From Canna indica (lineage: Eukaryota; Streptophyta; Magnoliopsida; Zingiberales; Cannaceae), in NCBI GenBank assembly GCA_034359265.1, contig CP136891.1, positions 52,034,501 to 52,098,500 on the forward strand: a stretch of 64,000 nt of DNA. The letters run 5' to 3'. The notes below the pieces were generated by a model. It had not been told where the DNA came from and did not search any database. It saw only the letters and a list, made by a program, of their open reading frames with translations. Positions 11,394-22,205 of the stretch are shown here, one piece after another; the first letter of the stretch is position 1; each line of letters starts with the position of its first letter. A program made the position numbers and the translations under genes.

Positions 11394-12687
11394 TCAAGCT
11401 TGGTAGATGGACTCATGGGGCTTGGGGCTTGATGCCATCTTTGTTTTATCCATCCCAAATTTGTTAATTAGCTCTTTAGTGTACTTAGCTTGATTGATGA
11501 AGATCCCCTTTTTGGTTTGCTTGATTTGAAGTCCAAGCATGAAGGAAAGTTCTCCCATCATGCTCATCTCAAATTCATCTTGCATGCACTTAGCAAACCA
11601 CTCACAAAGGATTTCATTAGTAGCACCAAAGATTATGTCATCAACATATATTTCAACTAAAGAATGTCATTATTATCGTGCTTAATGAAGGGTGAAACAT
11701 TAGCTTTTCCAATATTAAAACCATGTTCAATTAAAAAGTTTGAAAGCCTTTCATACCAAGCCCTAGGGGCTTGTTTTAAACCATATAAAGCTTTTCTCAA
11801 TTTGTAAACATGATTTGGGAAATCAAAATTTTCAAAACCGGGGGTTGCTCAACATATACTTCTTCCATAATAAAACCATTTAGAAAAGCACTTTTAATAT
11901 CCATTTGAAAAAGTTTAAAACCTTTGAAACTTGCAAAAGCTAAAAGCATGCGAATAGCCTCTAATCTAGCAACGGGAGCATAAGTTTCGTTGTAGTCTAT
12001 ACCCTCTTCTTGATTGTAACCTTGGGCCACTAACCTAGCTTTATTTCTAACAACTAAGTCATCTTCATCTAACTTATTTCTATATACCCACTTAGTTCCA
12101 ATTATGGTTTGTTTACTAGGCCTAGGTACTAAATCCCAAACATTATTTCTTTCAAATTGATTTAGTTCTTCTTGAATGGCAATAACCCAATACTCATCCT
12201 CTATAGCTTCCTTAATGTCTTTAGGTTCTACTTGAGAAATAAAAGAAACATATTGACAAAAAAAATTAAGTTTAGAGCATGTTACCACTTCCGTTGAGGG
12301 TTCTCCAATTACTTGATCAATTGGATCCCTTGTCAACCGGTAAGCTTTTGGGAGGGGAGGTAGAGCTTCTTTTTCTACTACTTGAGGTTGGAATGATGAG
12401 GATGAAGTTTCTTCATCATGAGGTTCTTCATTAGGTTCATATTCAACCGCTTTATCATGAAAAGTTAATTCCTCAAGTTGTTCACCTGCAATCACAATCT
12501 TGAAGTTCCTTGAAGAATCATTAGTTTCATCAAATGTAATATGCATGGATTCTTCAACTACCATAGTTCTACGATTATAAACTCTATAAGCCTTAGAACT
12601 ATTAGAGTAACCAAGAAAAATTCCTTCATCCGATTTTGAATCAAATTTTCCTTCATCCAATAGTGTGTGATCAAACTCTAGCTTCAA
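11394..12687 (-). pseudogene. Copia pol remnant: integrase C-terminus plus reverse transcriptase
   Basis: From the 12687 side the frame holds the integrase C-terminal segment ([16 protein letters not shown], then YRVYNRRT and VEESMH). An acidic linker and the RT follow, with [36 protein letters not shown] and [11 protein letters not shown]. The frame shifts near 11830 after VEQPP. The continuation ([14 protein letters not shown], then the catalytic YVDD near 11640-11660) is in another frame, and 11394-11585 carries GELSFMLGLQIKQ. The first ten residues of the frame derive from LTR sequence, which places the deletion junction near 12660. Not functional. Confidence 0.8.
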
Positions 12688-13990
12688 TTTTAGTCTTTTC
12701 GGTTTTAAGCAACTTAATACTACAAGTTGAGTTCTTTGAGTATCAATGATATGGATGATAAGCTAAGTGCAATAATCAAGTAACTAAGCAAGTAAGAATC
12801 AATGCAAACAAGAACAATATATAGTGGTTCGGCCAACCCGCCTACTCCACTACCTTGGCTCCTCACCAAGGATTTCTAACCTTGACACTTTATAGATGAA
12901 ATGTTTTCCAAAGAATACAATGAGGATTTAGTTCTCAACCCTTTGAGGAAACCTCAACACCTATTCTCTAGCAAAACAAATCTCTACAACCACACCAAGG
13001 TGTATCACAAGCACACCTAGCAATCTAGCTTATCAAATCAACACAACAATATGAAAACACAATAAAGGAGCAATAAATATAAAACAAACTTGATGTGCTC
13101 CTTTATCCGGCCGTCTAAGCTTCCAACGCCTCAAGAAGATGAAGAGCTTTGCCTTGAGAGGGTTGAAGATTGAAGACCACCACTTGAGAGTGTAGAAGTG
13201 AGAACTAGGGCTTTAAATTACTCTTTGAAGACTCAAACACTTAAGGATTTTCTCAATGAACTTTTGGGGACAAAGGAAGGCAAGTTTGGGAGCTTATATA
13301 GAGATCCCAAAGGTAGGAGCTCAGTTTCCAATAAGCTCAACGGGTAGGAATTCAAAATAGAGCCGTTGGGGGCATTTTGGGAATTCTAGCCAATTTGACC
13401 TGGAAAGTACTAGTACTTTTTGGGTTATTCCGGAATGTCTATGCGGGATGTTCCGAGATGTTTCGGGCTATTCCGAAATGTCCATCCGTGATGTTCCGAG
13501 CTACTACGGAATGTCCATCCGGGATGTTCCAAGATGTTCTGGGCTACCCCGAAATGTCCATCCGAGATGTTCTAGGATATTCGGGAATGTTACAACATCT
13601 CATCCGGTATATTCAAGAAATGTTACAACATCCTATCCGGGATATTTCATGATGTTTCAAAATGTTACAACATCCCATCTGGGATATTCCGAGATGTTAC
13701 AACATTCCATCCGGAATATTGTTATATGACTTGGAAGCTCTTAGTAATTGTTTAGGTTCTTGTCCTAGGGATATATTACACTTGATTCTAAGCCTAAACC
13801 TAGGATTTGACTTGGTTTCAACTTGATCGCCATCGAAACCATTTTTACTTGATTCATTGCATTTTTTCGGACGAACTTCGTAGGCGAATCGTTCCATCAA
13901 TCTAAACCCAAAACTCAGCAAATGGATTAGATACATGTTTGTTATCATTAAAATAGAAAGTGAGGCCTAGGTGGAATGCTTGGGCCAACA
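12660..13990 (-). repeat. 5' LTR of the truncated copia element
   Basis: Matches 8907-10275 from 'gtgtgatcaaactctag' to 'cttgggccaaca'. The innermost roughly 50 bp of the LTR are missing at the junction with pol. Confidence 0.8.
13293..13725 (-). promoter_or_regulatory. LTR promoter: TATA box and TTCCGG-type repeat array
   Basis: Minus-strand TATATAAG at 13293-13300 with an array at about 13372-13720. The unit of roughly 44 bp alternates CCGAAATGTCCATCC and GGGATGTTCCGAG. Unit number and order differ from the sister LTR at 9575-10010. Confidence 0.55.
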
Positions 13991-14283
13991 GGCGGGCTCG
14001 CGACTTTTGGTGATCGGAGGACGGCGATGAGGGTTGAGCAAAGCTCGTAAAGGAACCTAGATGTAATAATTAGAATTTAGAAGCATTTAATAATAAAAGT
14101 ATATAATTGTTGTTAAATTGTAATAATTAAAGGCATTTAATTAATTTGATTTATATTTATATTAAAAATTATCATTAAATCTATAATTTTTTGTAGGGTT
14201 TTTAATAATAGTTGCTAAATGATATAAAATATTTGTTCGCTCTAAATCATTTAGCAACAATTATTCCATTGCTACTAAAGAAA
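13991..14283. other. Short GC-rich then AT-rich segment with a hairpin
   Basis: 13991-14050 is GC-rich and may be the other side of the copia insertion site. 14050-14283 is AT-rich. An inverted repeat with 18 of 19 matching positions (14204-14222 and 14247-14265, centred on GTTGCTAAATGA) could form a hairpin with a 24-nt loop. No TIR or target duplication was found around it. Confidence 0.45.
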
Positions 14284-16509
14284 CTGTCACGCCCCAACTC
14301 AGGGTCGCGCTACCGGTCAGGATATGTGTCAGTACCCCGAAGCCTACCACATGCACTGACCAATCAAAAAAAAATACAACACTGAACCAATAAGAGAGTT
14401 ATGAAATAAAACGGCGACCAAGCTTTATTAAAGTCAAAACAGTTTTAAGTTTAAAGAAAATAACTCAACTTTTCAAGGAAACATTTCAAGTTTCAAAACA
14501 GTAAATGTTTTACAAGACCAGACCACTCAGTGCATGACCAACAATTCTAACAACACGACTACGACTACATGGACGCTTGCTACGAGATCTGTGCCTCCAC
14601 CTGCCCTCCAGCTGCACCAGGTCATACCTCACTAGTCGGGCTCTGCAAAAACAAAATAACAAATCGTGAGTTCACGAGGAACTCAATGAGCGGTTCTTCC
14701 GAACCTCCACTTAAATCTCTAGTAAGGTAACATATATAATAGTATAATACTGTTAAGGAATTTAAGCTAATCAATTTACTATGCCATACAAGTACGTAAC
14801 CCGGCCTCTTGGGCCTTACCAACTCAGTGCCACTCGGCCACTGTGGGCCTAAACTATGTAGGAGATTCGGCCATGCCAGACTTTCCCTCTCTACGAAACC
14901 AGACTAGGTCGGCCTCCGCAAGTGCCCCAATAAGACATATATTATTCAACAACCAAATTATCGGGTCCATCAACTAGGATGGCTACTAGTCTCAGGAACC
15001 CTCCGGATTAGGGATAGCAAGTCCCACCCAACTCGGGTCTACCGTCAGCATGGCCCACTAACGAAATCTCAAGACCCTCTGCCACTCGGGTCTAACACCT
15101 AGCGAGCCCCCTGGTGCAATCTCAAGACCCATATCACCGCTGAGTTGAGTAGTAGCCGTTCGGCTAGTAACACTCCTCAGTAGACTATCTCAATCACAAT
15201 ACACAATCAGGTTTCTTCAAATTTTCCATTCTTAATCCCCGGGCATCAACCCGTATTCGACCCCTTCCTCGGGTCGCACTAGTCGAATACTAATGTTCGC
15301 TATCTTTTCCTAGGTGTAAAACCTAGTATATGCATTATATTTCTCAAGTGTAACCACATTTCATAAGCATGAAAATGTCTAATTTCGGGTTCATCACAGT
15401 ATATATAACATAGGAAATTCGTTCTATTACTATCCACATGAATAATCACATGATTTCCAAAATAAGAATATTACATTCAGCTTTTAATTACTAAAATTTC
15501 AGCAAGGACACAATTGGCCTAACATGGCAAAGATTTAACAATAGCATGGTAAACAATGAAGAATTTCCATGATTCACATTCTATACTAGATTCTAACCAT
15601 ATAAGTGCATTCAAGAACATTTCCTTATCAAATGTTAATTGCAATCTACCACTATCAACAATCCATTCATCGAATAAAATACTTAATAGTATAATCACAT
15701 ACTAGGTCGAGATATTCCCCTCTTACCCGCTCGGTCGAACCCTACATAAGGGTTCTCATGCTCGGCCGAGCCTATCAAGGTGGGATTAGGGCTCTTTCGA
15801 CCATGAACAAGAACAATTGAGTCACAAGTCTTGCAAGGAATTTGATCCAAGAGGTTTCAACTGCTCTAGGAAATTGGGGGAAAATTCGACATGACCTTTC
15901 CCCTTTTTCCTTCATTCGGCCGACCCCTAAATCCGAGGAAAACTTTGTAAAACTTCGTCATTCAACAACATATACACAAGAGAATCAAATCTCAATAAAA
16001 TTTCGACGAGACGACGGAAATATCACGAGAAATCGATCAAATCCCCAATATCTTGGGTCGGCTACCCACCTACCCTATGGATCTCGGTTAGACCACTCAC
16101 CTCGACTAGAGAAGAAGATGGATGAGATGAAGACGATCCCGATTTCTCCGATGATGACGCAGATCCGGCACCTCCCAAAGCTTCTCTTCTCCTCCCCTCC
16201 TCACCTTGGGCTACGTGCGGCTCAACTTGTCTTGAGCTGCACGGTGGCTTGGGGTGAGGGGTTTATTCTCTTCTCTTTTTTTGACAATAATGCCCCTCTT
16301 CACTTAAACCCCCTCATTCGACTTTACCTAAACCTGATCTCAATCCAACTTGAGTCAACCAACACATACATTCCACAAACGTCAACAATGGGTCTAAATT
16401 TTAAATTATGCCTGCTACTCGTGGCGATCTCGTGACTTGGCTTGGCAAGTTCCCAATCTGATGGGCTGCACCAATGAAATTTTTATATTAGGAAATCCCG
16501 GGTACTAGA
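14284..16509 (-). mobile_element. Ty3/gypsy-type solo LTR
   Basis: On the plus strand it opens TGTCACGCCCCAACTCAGGG and closes 'ttatattaggaaatcccggg'. It is homologous along its length to 40277-42644. On the element strand it carries a donor-like GAGGTGAGTGG (GT at 16100-16099), an acceptor-like TTTTGCAG (AG at 14644-14643), and the GAGTTC/GAACTC palindrome just upstream of the acceptor. The terminus is mutated (CTAGA for TTACA) and I find no clean target duplication. No internal region adjoins it. Confidence 0.8.
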
Positions 16510-19130
16510 AACAATCTCTTGTAGTATGGAAGAATATTGTAATACTCGTGGAAAATTAATTTTTTGATTTATTGTGATTTCAACGGAAAAGTTTGGATGC
16601 ATGTCAGAGCGGGCCGAGCAAATCGCCAGAAGACGCGAATTGAGTTACGGCCTTTATGTGCAAGTAAAATTATTTTACCTATGTTGGTCCGAATATTGGA
16701 TGTGAGTTGGACTCAAAGTTGAGTCAGGGGGTTCGATCAAAACTCGATTCAGACAAATATATACCGATATAAGTGGGTTCACAGATTCACTTAAGTTAAA
16801 GGTCAAAACAGTAACAAAAAAAAATTAAAAAAAGAATTATTAACCTGGAATGATCGTACGGCTCCAAACAGGAGCCGCATGCCCACCCCTAGGCGAGAGG
16901 AAGAAGAGGCGTAGGCTTGGGAGGCCGGACCTTCGTCATTGCCAGAATCAATCATTGCGAGGATTTGAGGATCTTCTTCCTCCTTGTTCTCCTTCTTCTC
17001 AAGGTGAGTGGCCTTTAATCTTTATGGATTTGCCCCTCTCTAGTGTGATCCCTTGTTGTAGATAATTTGAAAACTGAGTTTTATGAGTTCTTGTGTTGAT
17101 GTGAACTATTCTTGAAGTTTTCCTTGATTGATTTAATGATTTTGATGTGCGGATGGAGTAGGGCAGACCTAGGGAAGGCTGAGGCTGAATGGAAGCCCTA
17201 GATGTAGGGTTTTGGGACTATTTTGATGTGTGGTTGTTCTTCGTAAAAGAAATTTATAGATTTTTCCTTCATATGATGCTTGAGATGTTAGTTTGATTGG
17301 AAATTTGGGGAAGATTAACCTCTTTTCTCTCTTTAGGGCATGCAACCCTAGTTAGGGAGGGAAAACCATCACCTATCTTGATCCTTAAAGTTAGGGGTTA
17401 TATGTAATAGTTGAGGATGGATGGAAACCTTGATAGATGTCTAGATTCTACCTTAGTGATGACCGCATGAAGGAGGGCTTGGTACGGCATGGGCATGCCC
17501 ACCAAGTATTTGATACAATGTCTCATCCACTTGCTTATGCTTAAATCTCATCTCTTTGATAGTGGAACTTCGCGGTTCTATTGAACCTATGTGTGGAGAC
17601 CAAGAGTGGTCGATTGGTCGACCATAGGGGGTCGAAATCTCAAGCCTGAAGTGATGTTCGAATGGTCAGCCTAAGGACACTCAATCTGTCCAGAAATTGG
17701 AGTAGGTAAGTTTGACCCGATGTTCGGAGGGCGAGGCATCATCCTACTCAAGTACAAAATGTCGAGAATAGCTTGTAGGGAAGTTGTTGGTAGAAAATAA
17801 GAACCCTCGTGGTAAGGAAATTGGTGTAGGTTAATTTTGGGGGAAGACCCTAAGTTTCTAGGGTCGGCATCCATAGTAAATGTAGAATCATTGAGACTCA
17901 TTGTATCTCATTCATGTAATATGGTTGTTGGTGTTTGGCTTTTGTAATGTTGGCTATATTTGCCGAAAGTGTTCTAGGTTATTCTTAGCTAAATGGACAA
18001 TCACAACTATGAGTAGTTCTGCTTGTTGAAGGCAGTTACAACTGTGTGAGGACAGTTTCAATGGCTCATGCGAACTATGTATTTCAGGATAAGGATGTTG
18101 CACAAATGATGACCTTTGGTTTCCAGTATTAATGATGATTCTCTTTTATATCTCTGATATTTTTAATCATCTTTAATTACCTATTTATTGCATGTTTTAT
18201 GAATGGGTAGTGCAGTGGTCTTCATTGATGTTTCTAGGTGTTACTCTCTGTGCTTAATGGTCGATGCTTTATGGTGATTTATAGTTGCATGTTTGGTTTG
18301 AATTGATGTTGTTAATGGTCGGTGTTTAAGTCAACTTTTATTCAGATTGGGCAGTTATCTTGAAGCCTTTATAATCGAAGTCAATTATAGAAGAAATGAA
18401 GTGGTATTCATTAATGGGTTGACAGTTTTTCTTGAAGCTTTTATGGCCGAAATATTATGATGTGTTATGGTTGTCTTTTGAGTTTAAAACTGCTGAAGTT
18501 AAGATCTTTTGTTAAGTGACATTTATAGAAGTTGGTTGGGCTTCTCTATTTATGAGGAAAGAGAAGTTATGGATTTGCAAGTCTTCTATGTCAACACAGT
18601 CAATTGCAACTGCTTGTTGGTCAGTTACAACTGACCTTGCTGTAGTAAAGTCTATGCTGCTGCGATGTTTCTTGAATGTTAATGAGATTATTGAGGAATT
18701 ATATGTATATATATATATATCCTGATGATATATATTATATATATGTATTTATGGTAGAGTTAATCTTTTATTTTTTATACAAGCATACTTGTATTCAATT
18801 CAAGAGAAATGAAGGGAATACAAGTGAGGGGCAGGGAGAATAAAGACAATAAATTAAAATACAACTACCCAATTTACAAAACACGAGGAGGCATTAGGGA
18901 GGCAAAAGACAAAAACACGTCGTCACTTCCGAAGCTAGTTCTGAACAAGATCTTCTTCGATTGTCAAAAAGCTTGATATTATGCTCAAGCTAGATTCTGT
19001 GCCTCCATATCATAATTAGACGAAAGCATGAGAGGCCCTCATTGCGACTACCCGATAAGGTGTCTTCCCATGGTCTTAAGGTGAGAGGGAAGAAGCTCGT
19101 ACGAGTCAATATGAGAAAGTGGTTCCAACC

Positions 19131-19805
19131 CTATGAGGTGAATGTGCATTCCATAAACAGATGTAGTTGTGTCTCGTCGTTAGAATTGCAAAAAATACAA
19201 ATCGAGCTGACGACAACATTTCTGTTGATGAGTCTATCCTTGGTAAGAAGACGTTTTTTTTCCACGAGCCAACTATGAAGGGAACAGGCTAGCGAACATC
19301 CCTTATGCCAAAGGAACGAGGCTTTAGGGTCTTCTATGCCAAAGAAAGTACTGTTAGCACTCCATTTCCAGGAGATGGAGTCGGCCCCTGAGGCAAGGAG
19401 AAGCGGGGCTAGGTCCTGAGATAGTATGTTGAGAAGGGCAGTGGGCACTAGGTGTCTGTAAATGATGTTCAAACCCTGAATAGATCCGAAGCTGTGTCGA
19501 ATCCGAGCATCAACAAAGCTAAGGTTCTTGGCCGTAGCAGCCGAGAAAAGGGCTAGGTATCGATTTTTAAGACTGCGGCCATTGAAATAGGGAGTGTGCC
19601 AAAGACAGAGAAAAGAACCTTCACCCACTGAGATGATAAATGAAGGCCGAAGAGTGTCTAATAGGTCGATGATGTTTCTCCAAATGTGTGGAAGGTGCGA
19701 TCTCTCTCCAGTGTTGAACTCGTACAATCTAGGGTATAGGGAGGAAATTATATCTTGCCACAGCATCCCTCCTGGCTGAAAAAGCTTCCAAATCCAAATG
19801 CCCAA
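19131..19805 (-). pseudogene. LINE ORF2 C-terminal region with RVT zinc-finger-like domain
   Basis: Frame of about 224 residues continuing ORF2 after the RT. The last third has the plant LINE zf-RVT pattern: SFLWHKGCSLACSLHSWL, LLTKDRLINRN and CIFCNSNDETQLHLF, with Cys and His in a C-x2-C ... H layout. A stop separates it from the RT part at 19816-20410, and the last residues before the 3' UTR have no canonical end. It is a remnant. Confidence 0.75.
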
Positions 19806-19815
19806 TCTAGCCTAA

Positions 19816-20410
19816 TTATGTGAGTGGAGATTTAAGACACCCAAACCTCCCTCTGCACGACCACAGGAGAGCGAATCCCAACTGACCAAGCATTTGCCCT
19901 AAAGAGTGGAGTCCCCTCGGCCCGTCCTGAAAAAAGTTCTTCGCCTTTCTGTCAATTTGCTTAAAAACCCATCGTGGAGCTCTGAAGATCGAGAGGAAGT
20001 AGGAGGCTTGAGCGGTGAGGACACTATTGACCAGAGTTAACTGCCCTGCCCTTGAAAGGAGGGGGCCCTGCCATGAGGCTAAGGCTGAGTCTAATCTCGA
20101 GATAAGCTGAGACCAGTTGGCCTTATTCGGTCCCCCAGCTCTCAAGGGTAGACCAAGATAAGTGAGAGGGAAGACTCCCGTTGAGCATCCAAAAATACTA
20201 GCCGCCATAGTTGCTTTTGAGCTATCCCCACAAATGTGAATCACCTTCGTCTTGAGTGTGTTAAGTTTTAAGCCAGAACATAGATCGAAGCATTTGAGGA
20301 GAAGTCCCAAGGTTCTGAGTGAGGACTCGTCCGCCTTGCATAGAAGTAAAAGGTCATCGACATAGAATATATGAGTGATACTCTTTTGGAGGATAGAGCC
20401 AAGGGCCCCA
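19816..20410 (-). pseudogene. LINE reverse transcriptase, C-terminal portion
   Basis: From the truncation point the frame opens with the RT catalytic motif FYVDDLLLLCKAD (about 20365-20330). It continues through CSGLKLNTLKTKV, the LTYLGLPL motif typical of plant L1 RTs, WQGPLLSRAGQLTLVNSVL, and the KNFFQDG thumb segment. Fingers, palm motifs upstream of YVDD, and the endonuclease are absent because of the 5' truncation. It is open to 19816. Confidence 0.8.
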
Positions 20411-21123
20411 AGAGTTAATCTTGATTGATCATTTATGTTGACTCTTAGACTTGATCATTTATGGTGACTTTTGACTTGGCCATTTATAATGATTAATGGA
20501 GTTAGGAGTTTCCTTGAGTTTCTCTTATGGAGTAATGGCTATGTCTTTTGGGTTACCTACTCTACTTATAAAAGGTGTGTGTCATAGCCCAAAACTGAGT
20601 CACGTGATCGGCCAAAGTGCGGTTGAACACCCTGAAGCCTAAACCAAACATCTAGATATAACAAGCACCAAAACTAGGAGATAACGTACTATAGCATAAA
20701 AATAAACATCTGATGACAACTCAATATCACGTCTATGAAGTACAAGATAAACATGTTGGCTTATGAGCTCAGGAAATAAAAAGACTACCATTCCAATCAC
20801 ACTAATATTTTAATAGACACGGTTCTAACAAGACTCGACTCCACTACGTCAACTAGCTCATGAGATCGCTACCGGAATCCGTCGTCATCAACTGCGCCGT
20901 ACCTTAGAATCACGCTATGCAAAATAGACACAAAAATAAAAGTGAGTATAAAACTCAGTGAATGGTCTCCCAATCCTCGCCAAAAAAATCCAGTAAATAC
21001 AATATAATAATATGTCAAGTGAGTACGGATATCAATTTAATTATATAAAGAACATACTCCCATCCAACTCTACAAAAAATGCTCTCTAATTTCTGAATCC
21101 CAGTTAACCACTTTTCTCAATTT

Positions 21124-21380
21124 CACTGATCTAGGAAGGCCCTCTAGACTCAGTGTCCAACTGACTCTCCCCCTCGGGTTCACTGGTCTAGAAATGCCTG
21201 CTCGGGTTCATTGGTCTAGGAAGGCCCTCTAGAACTAGTACCCACTGTATCTCTACTCGGGTTCACTGGTCTAGGAAGGTCCTTTAGAACCAGTACCCAC
21301 TGTATCTCTGCTCGGGTTCACTAGTCTAGGAAGGCCCTCTAGAACCAGTACCTACTCGGTCGGGAAGGCCCTCCGACCCA
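21124..21380 (-). repeat. Hairpin repeat array inside a gypsy LTR
   Basis: Five units share the core GGAAGGCCCTC (GAGGGCCTTCC on the element strand; one unit has GGAAGGTCCTT). They have different but self-complementary flanks: CACTGA/TCAGTG, ATTGGT/ACTAGT, ACTGGT/ACCAGT, ACTAGT/ACCAGT and GGTCGG/CCGACC. The non-Watson-Crick positions are G-U compatible on one strand. Confidence 0.7.
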
Positions 21381-21959
21381 TGATCGCTCGTACACTATAC
21401 GTACCCCTCGGTGCACGCGGCCCATAGTCATCCCATGCGCTACGCGCATTACTCAGCCCACCGGCCCGATGTATCTCATGAGCGGAGCGCACCACTCGGT
21501 CTAATAAGGCCCATAAACACCTCGTGAGTTGTGCACACCACTCGGCCCAATATGGCCCGGACCACTACTCGAGGGTCGCATATTCATGTCAACACACTTA
21601 AGGTTCACTTCCCCTTGGTATCAACTAAACCCCAATTATTTATGACGGATTAGGAACGTCACACCGAGCCCGCATTCCGACCCGATTAACATGCACTACG
21701 AAAATTCTAGCTTACTGAAATCGTCCATTTCCTATCCCCACGTTACTGTTCAGGTCTCCTAAGTACTTTCTATATTTCCAAAACATATCTTACACGAAGA
21801 TCGGTATGTTACATCAGTACCTTCCGCATTGAACTGATTACCCAAACTGCTAAAATAATTCAACATGAATTTGACTAAATTTTTCAGCACAACACTAGGT
21901 AATTTAGAAATCAACCATATGAACCTCCAACATCTAACACATGGATTCCAGCACATCAA

Positions 21960-22205
21960 TGTATATAATTTCAGCATACCAACATGTATAATTTCAGCAC
22001 ATCAACATGTATAATTTTAGCACATCAATGTATATAATTTCAGCATATCAACATGTAGAATTTCAGCACATAATATAGGAAATTTCAGCATTTCAATATA
22101 TATGAAATTTCAGCATCCAAATCTATGAAATTTTAGCAATTATTCATATGAATTTCAGCACACAAACATATATATTTTCAGCATATTATCCTAGGAAATT
22201 TCAGC
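21960..22205. repeat. Degenerate tandem repeat 'atttcagcacatcaa'
   Basis: About ten imperfect units of roughly 25 bp built on ATAATTTCAGCA and CATCAACATGTA. It is internal to the gypsy LTR, within the part lying between the candidate donor and acceptor. Confidence 0.65.

Larger units (their letters stand above)
8907..13990 (-). mobile_element. SIRE-type Ty1/copia element with the 5' half of the interior deleted
   Basis: Two closely related minus-oriented LTRs (8907-10275 and about 12660-13990) flank the 3' half of pol (RNase H, RT and the integrase C-terminus). Gag, protease and the integrase core are missing: pol runs straight into the 5' LTR at about 12660, so PBS and leader are lost too. 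The polypurine tract (minus strand, plus-strand 'atctccccttttttg') adjoins 10275. The outer flanks GGAGG (8902-8906) and GGCGG (13991-13995) differ at one base and are likely a decayed target duplication. Confidence 0.8.
18768..20410 (-). mobile_element. 5'-truncated LINE (L1-type) insertion
   Basis: A 12-bp target duplication, AGAGTTAATCTT, flanks it exactly (18756-18767 and 20411-20422); the empty-site sequence is preserved at about 51250-51285 in the sister LTR. The A-rich tail lies at the low-coordinate end ('ttattttttatac' on plus), so the element is minus-oriented. Its 5' truncation is at 20410, inside the reverse transcriptase. Target-primed reverse transcription with 5' truncation explains the structure. 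Confidence 0.9.
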
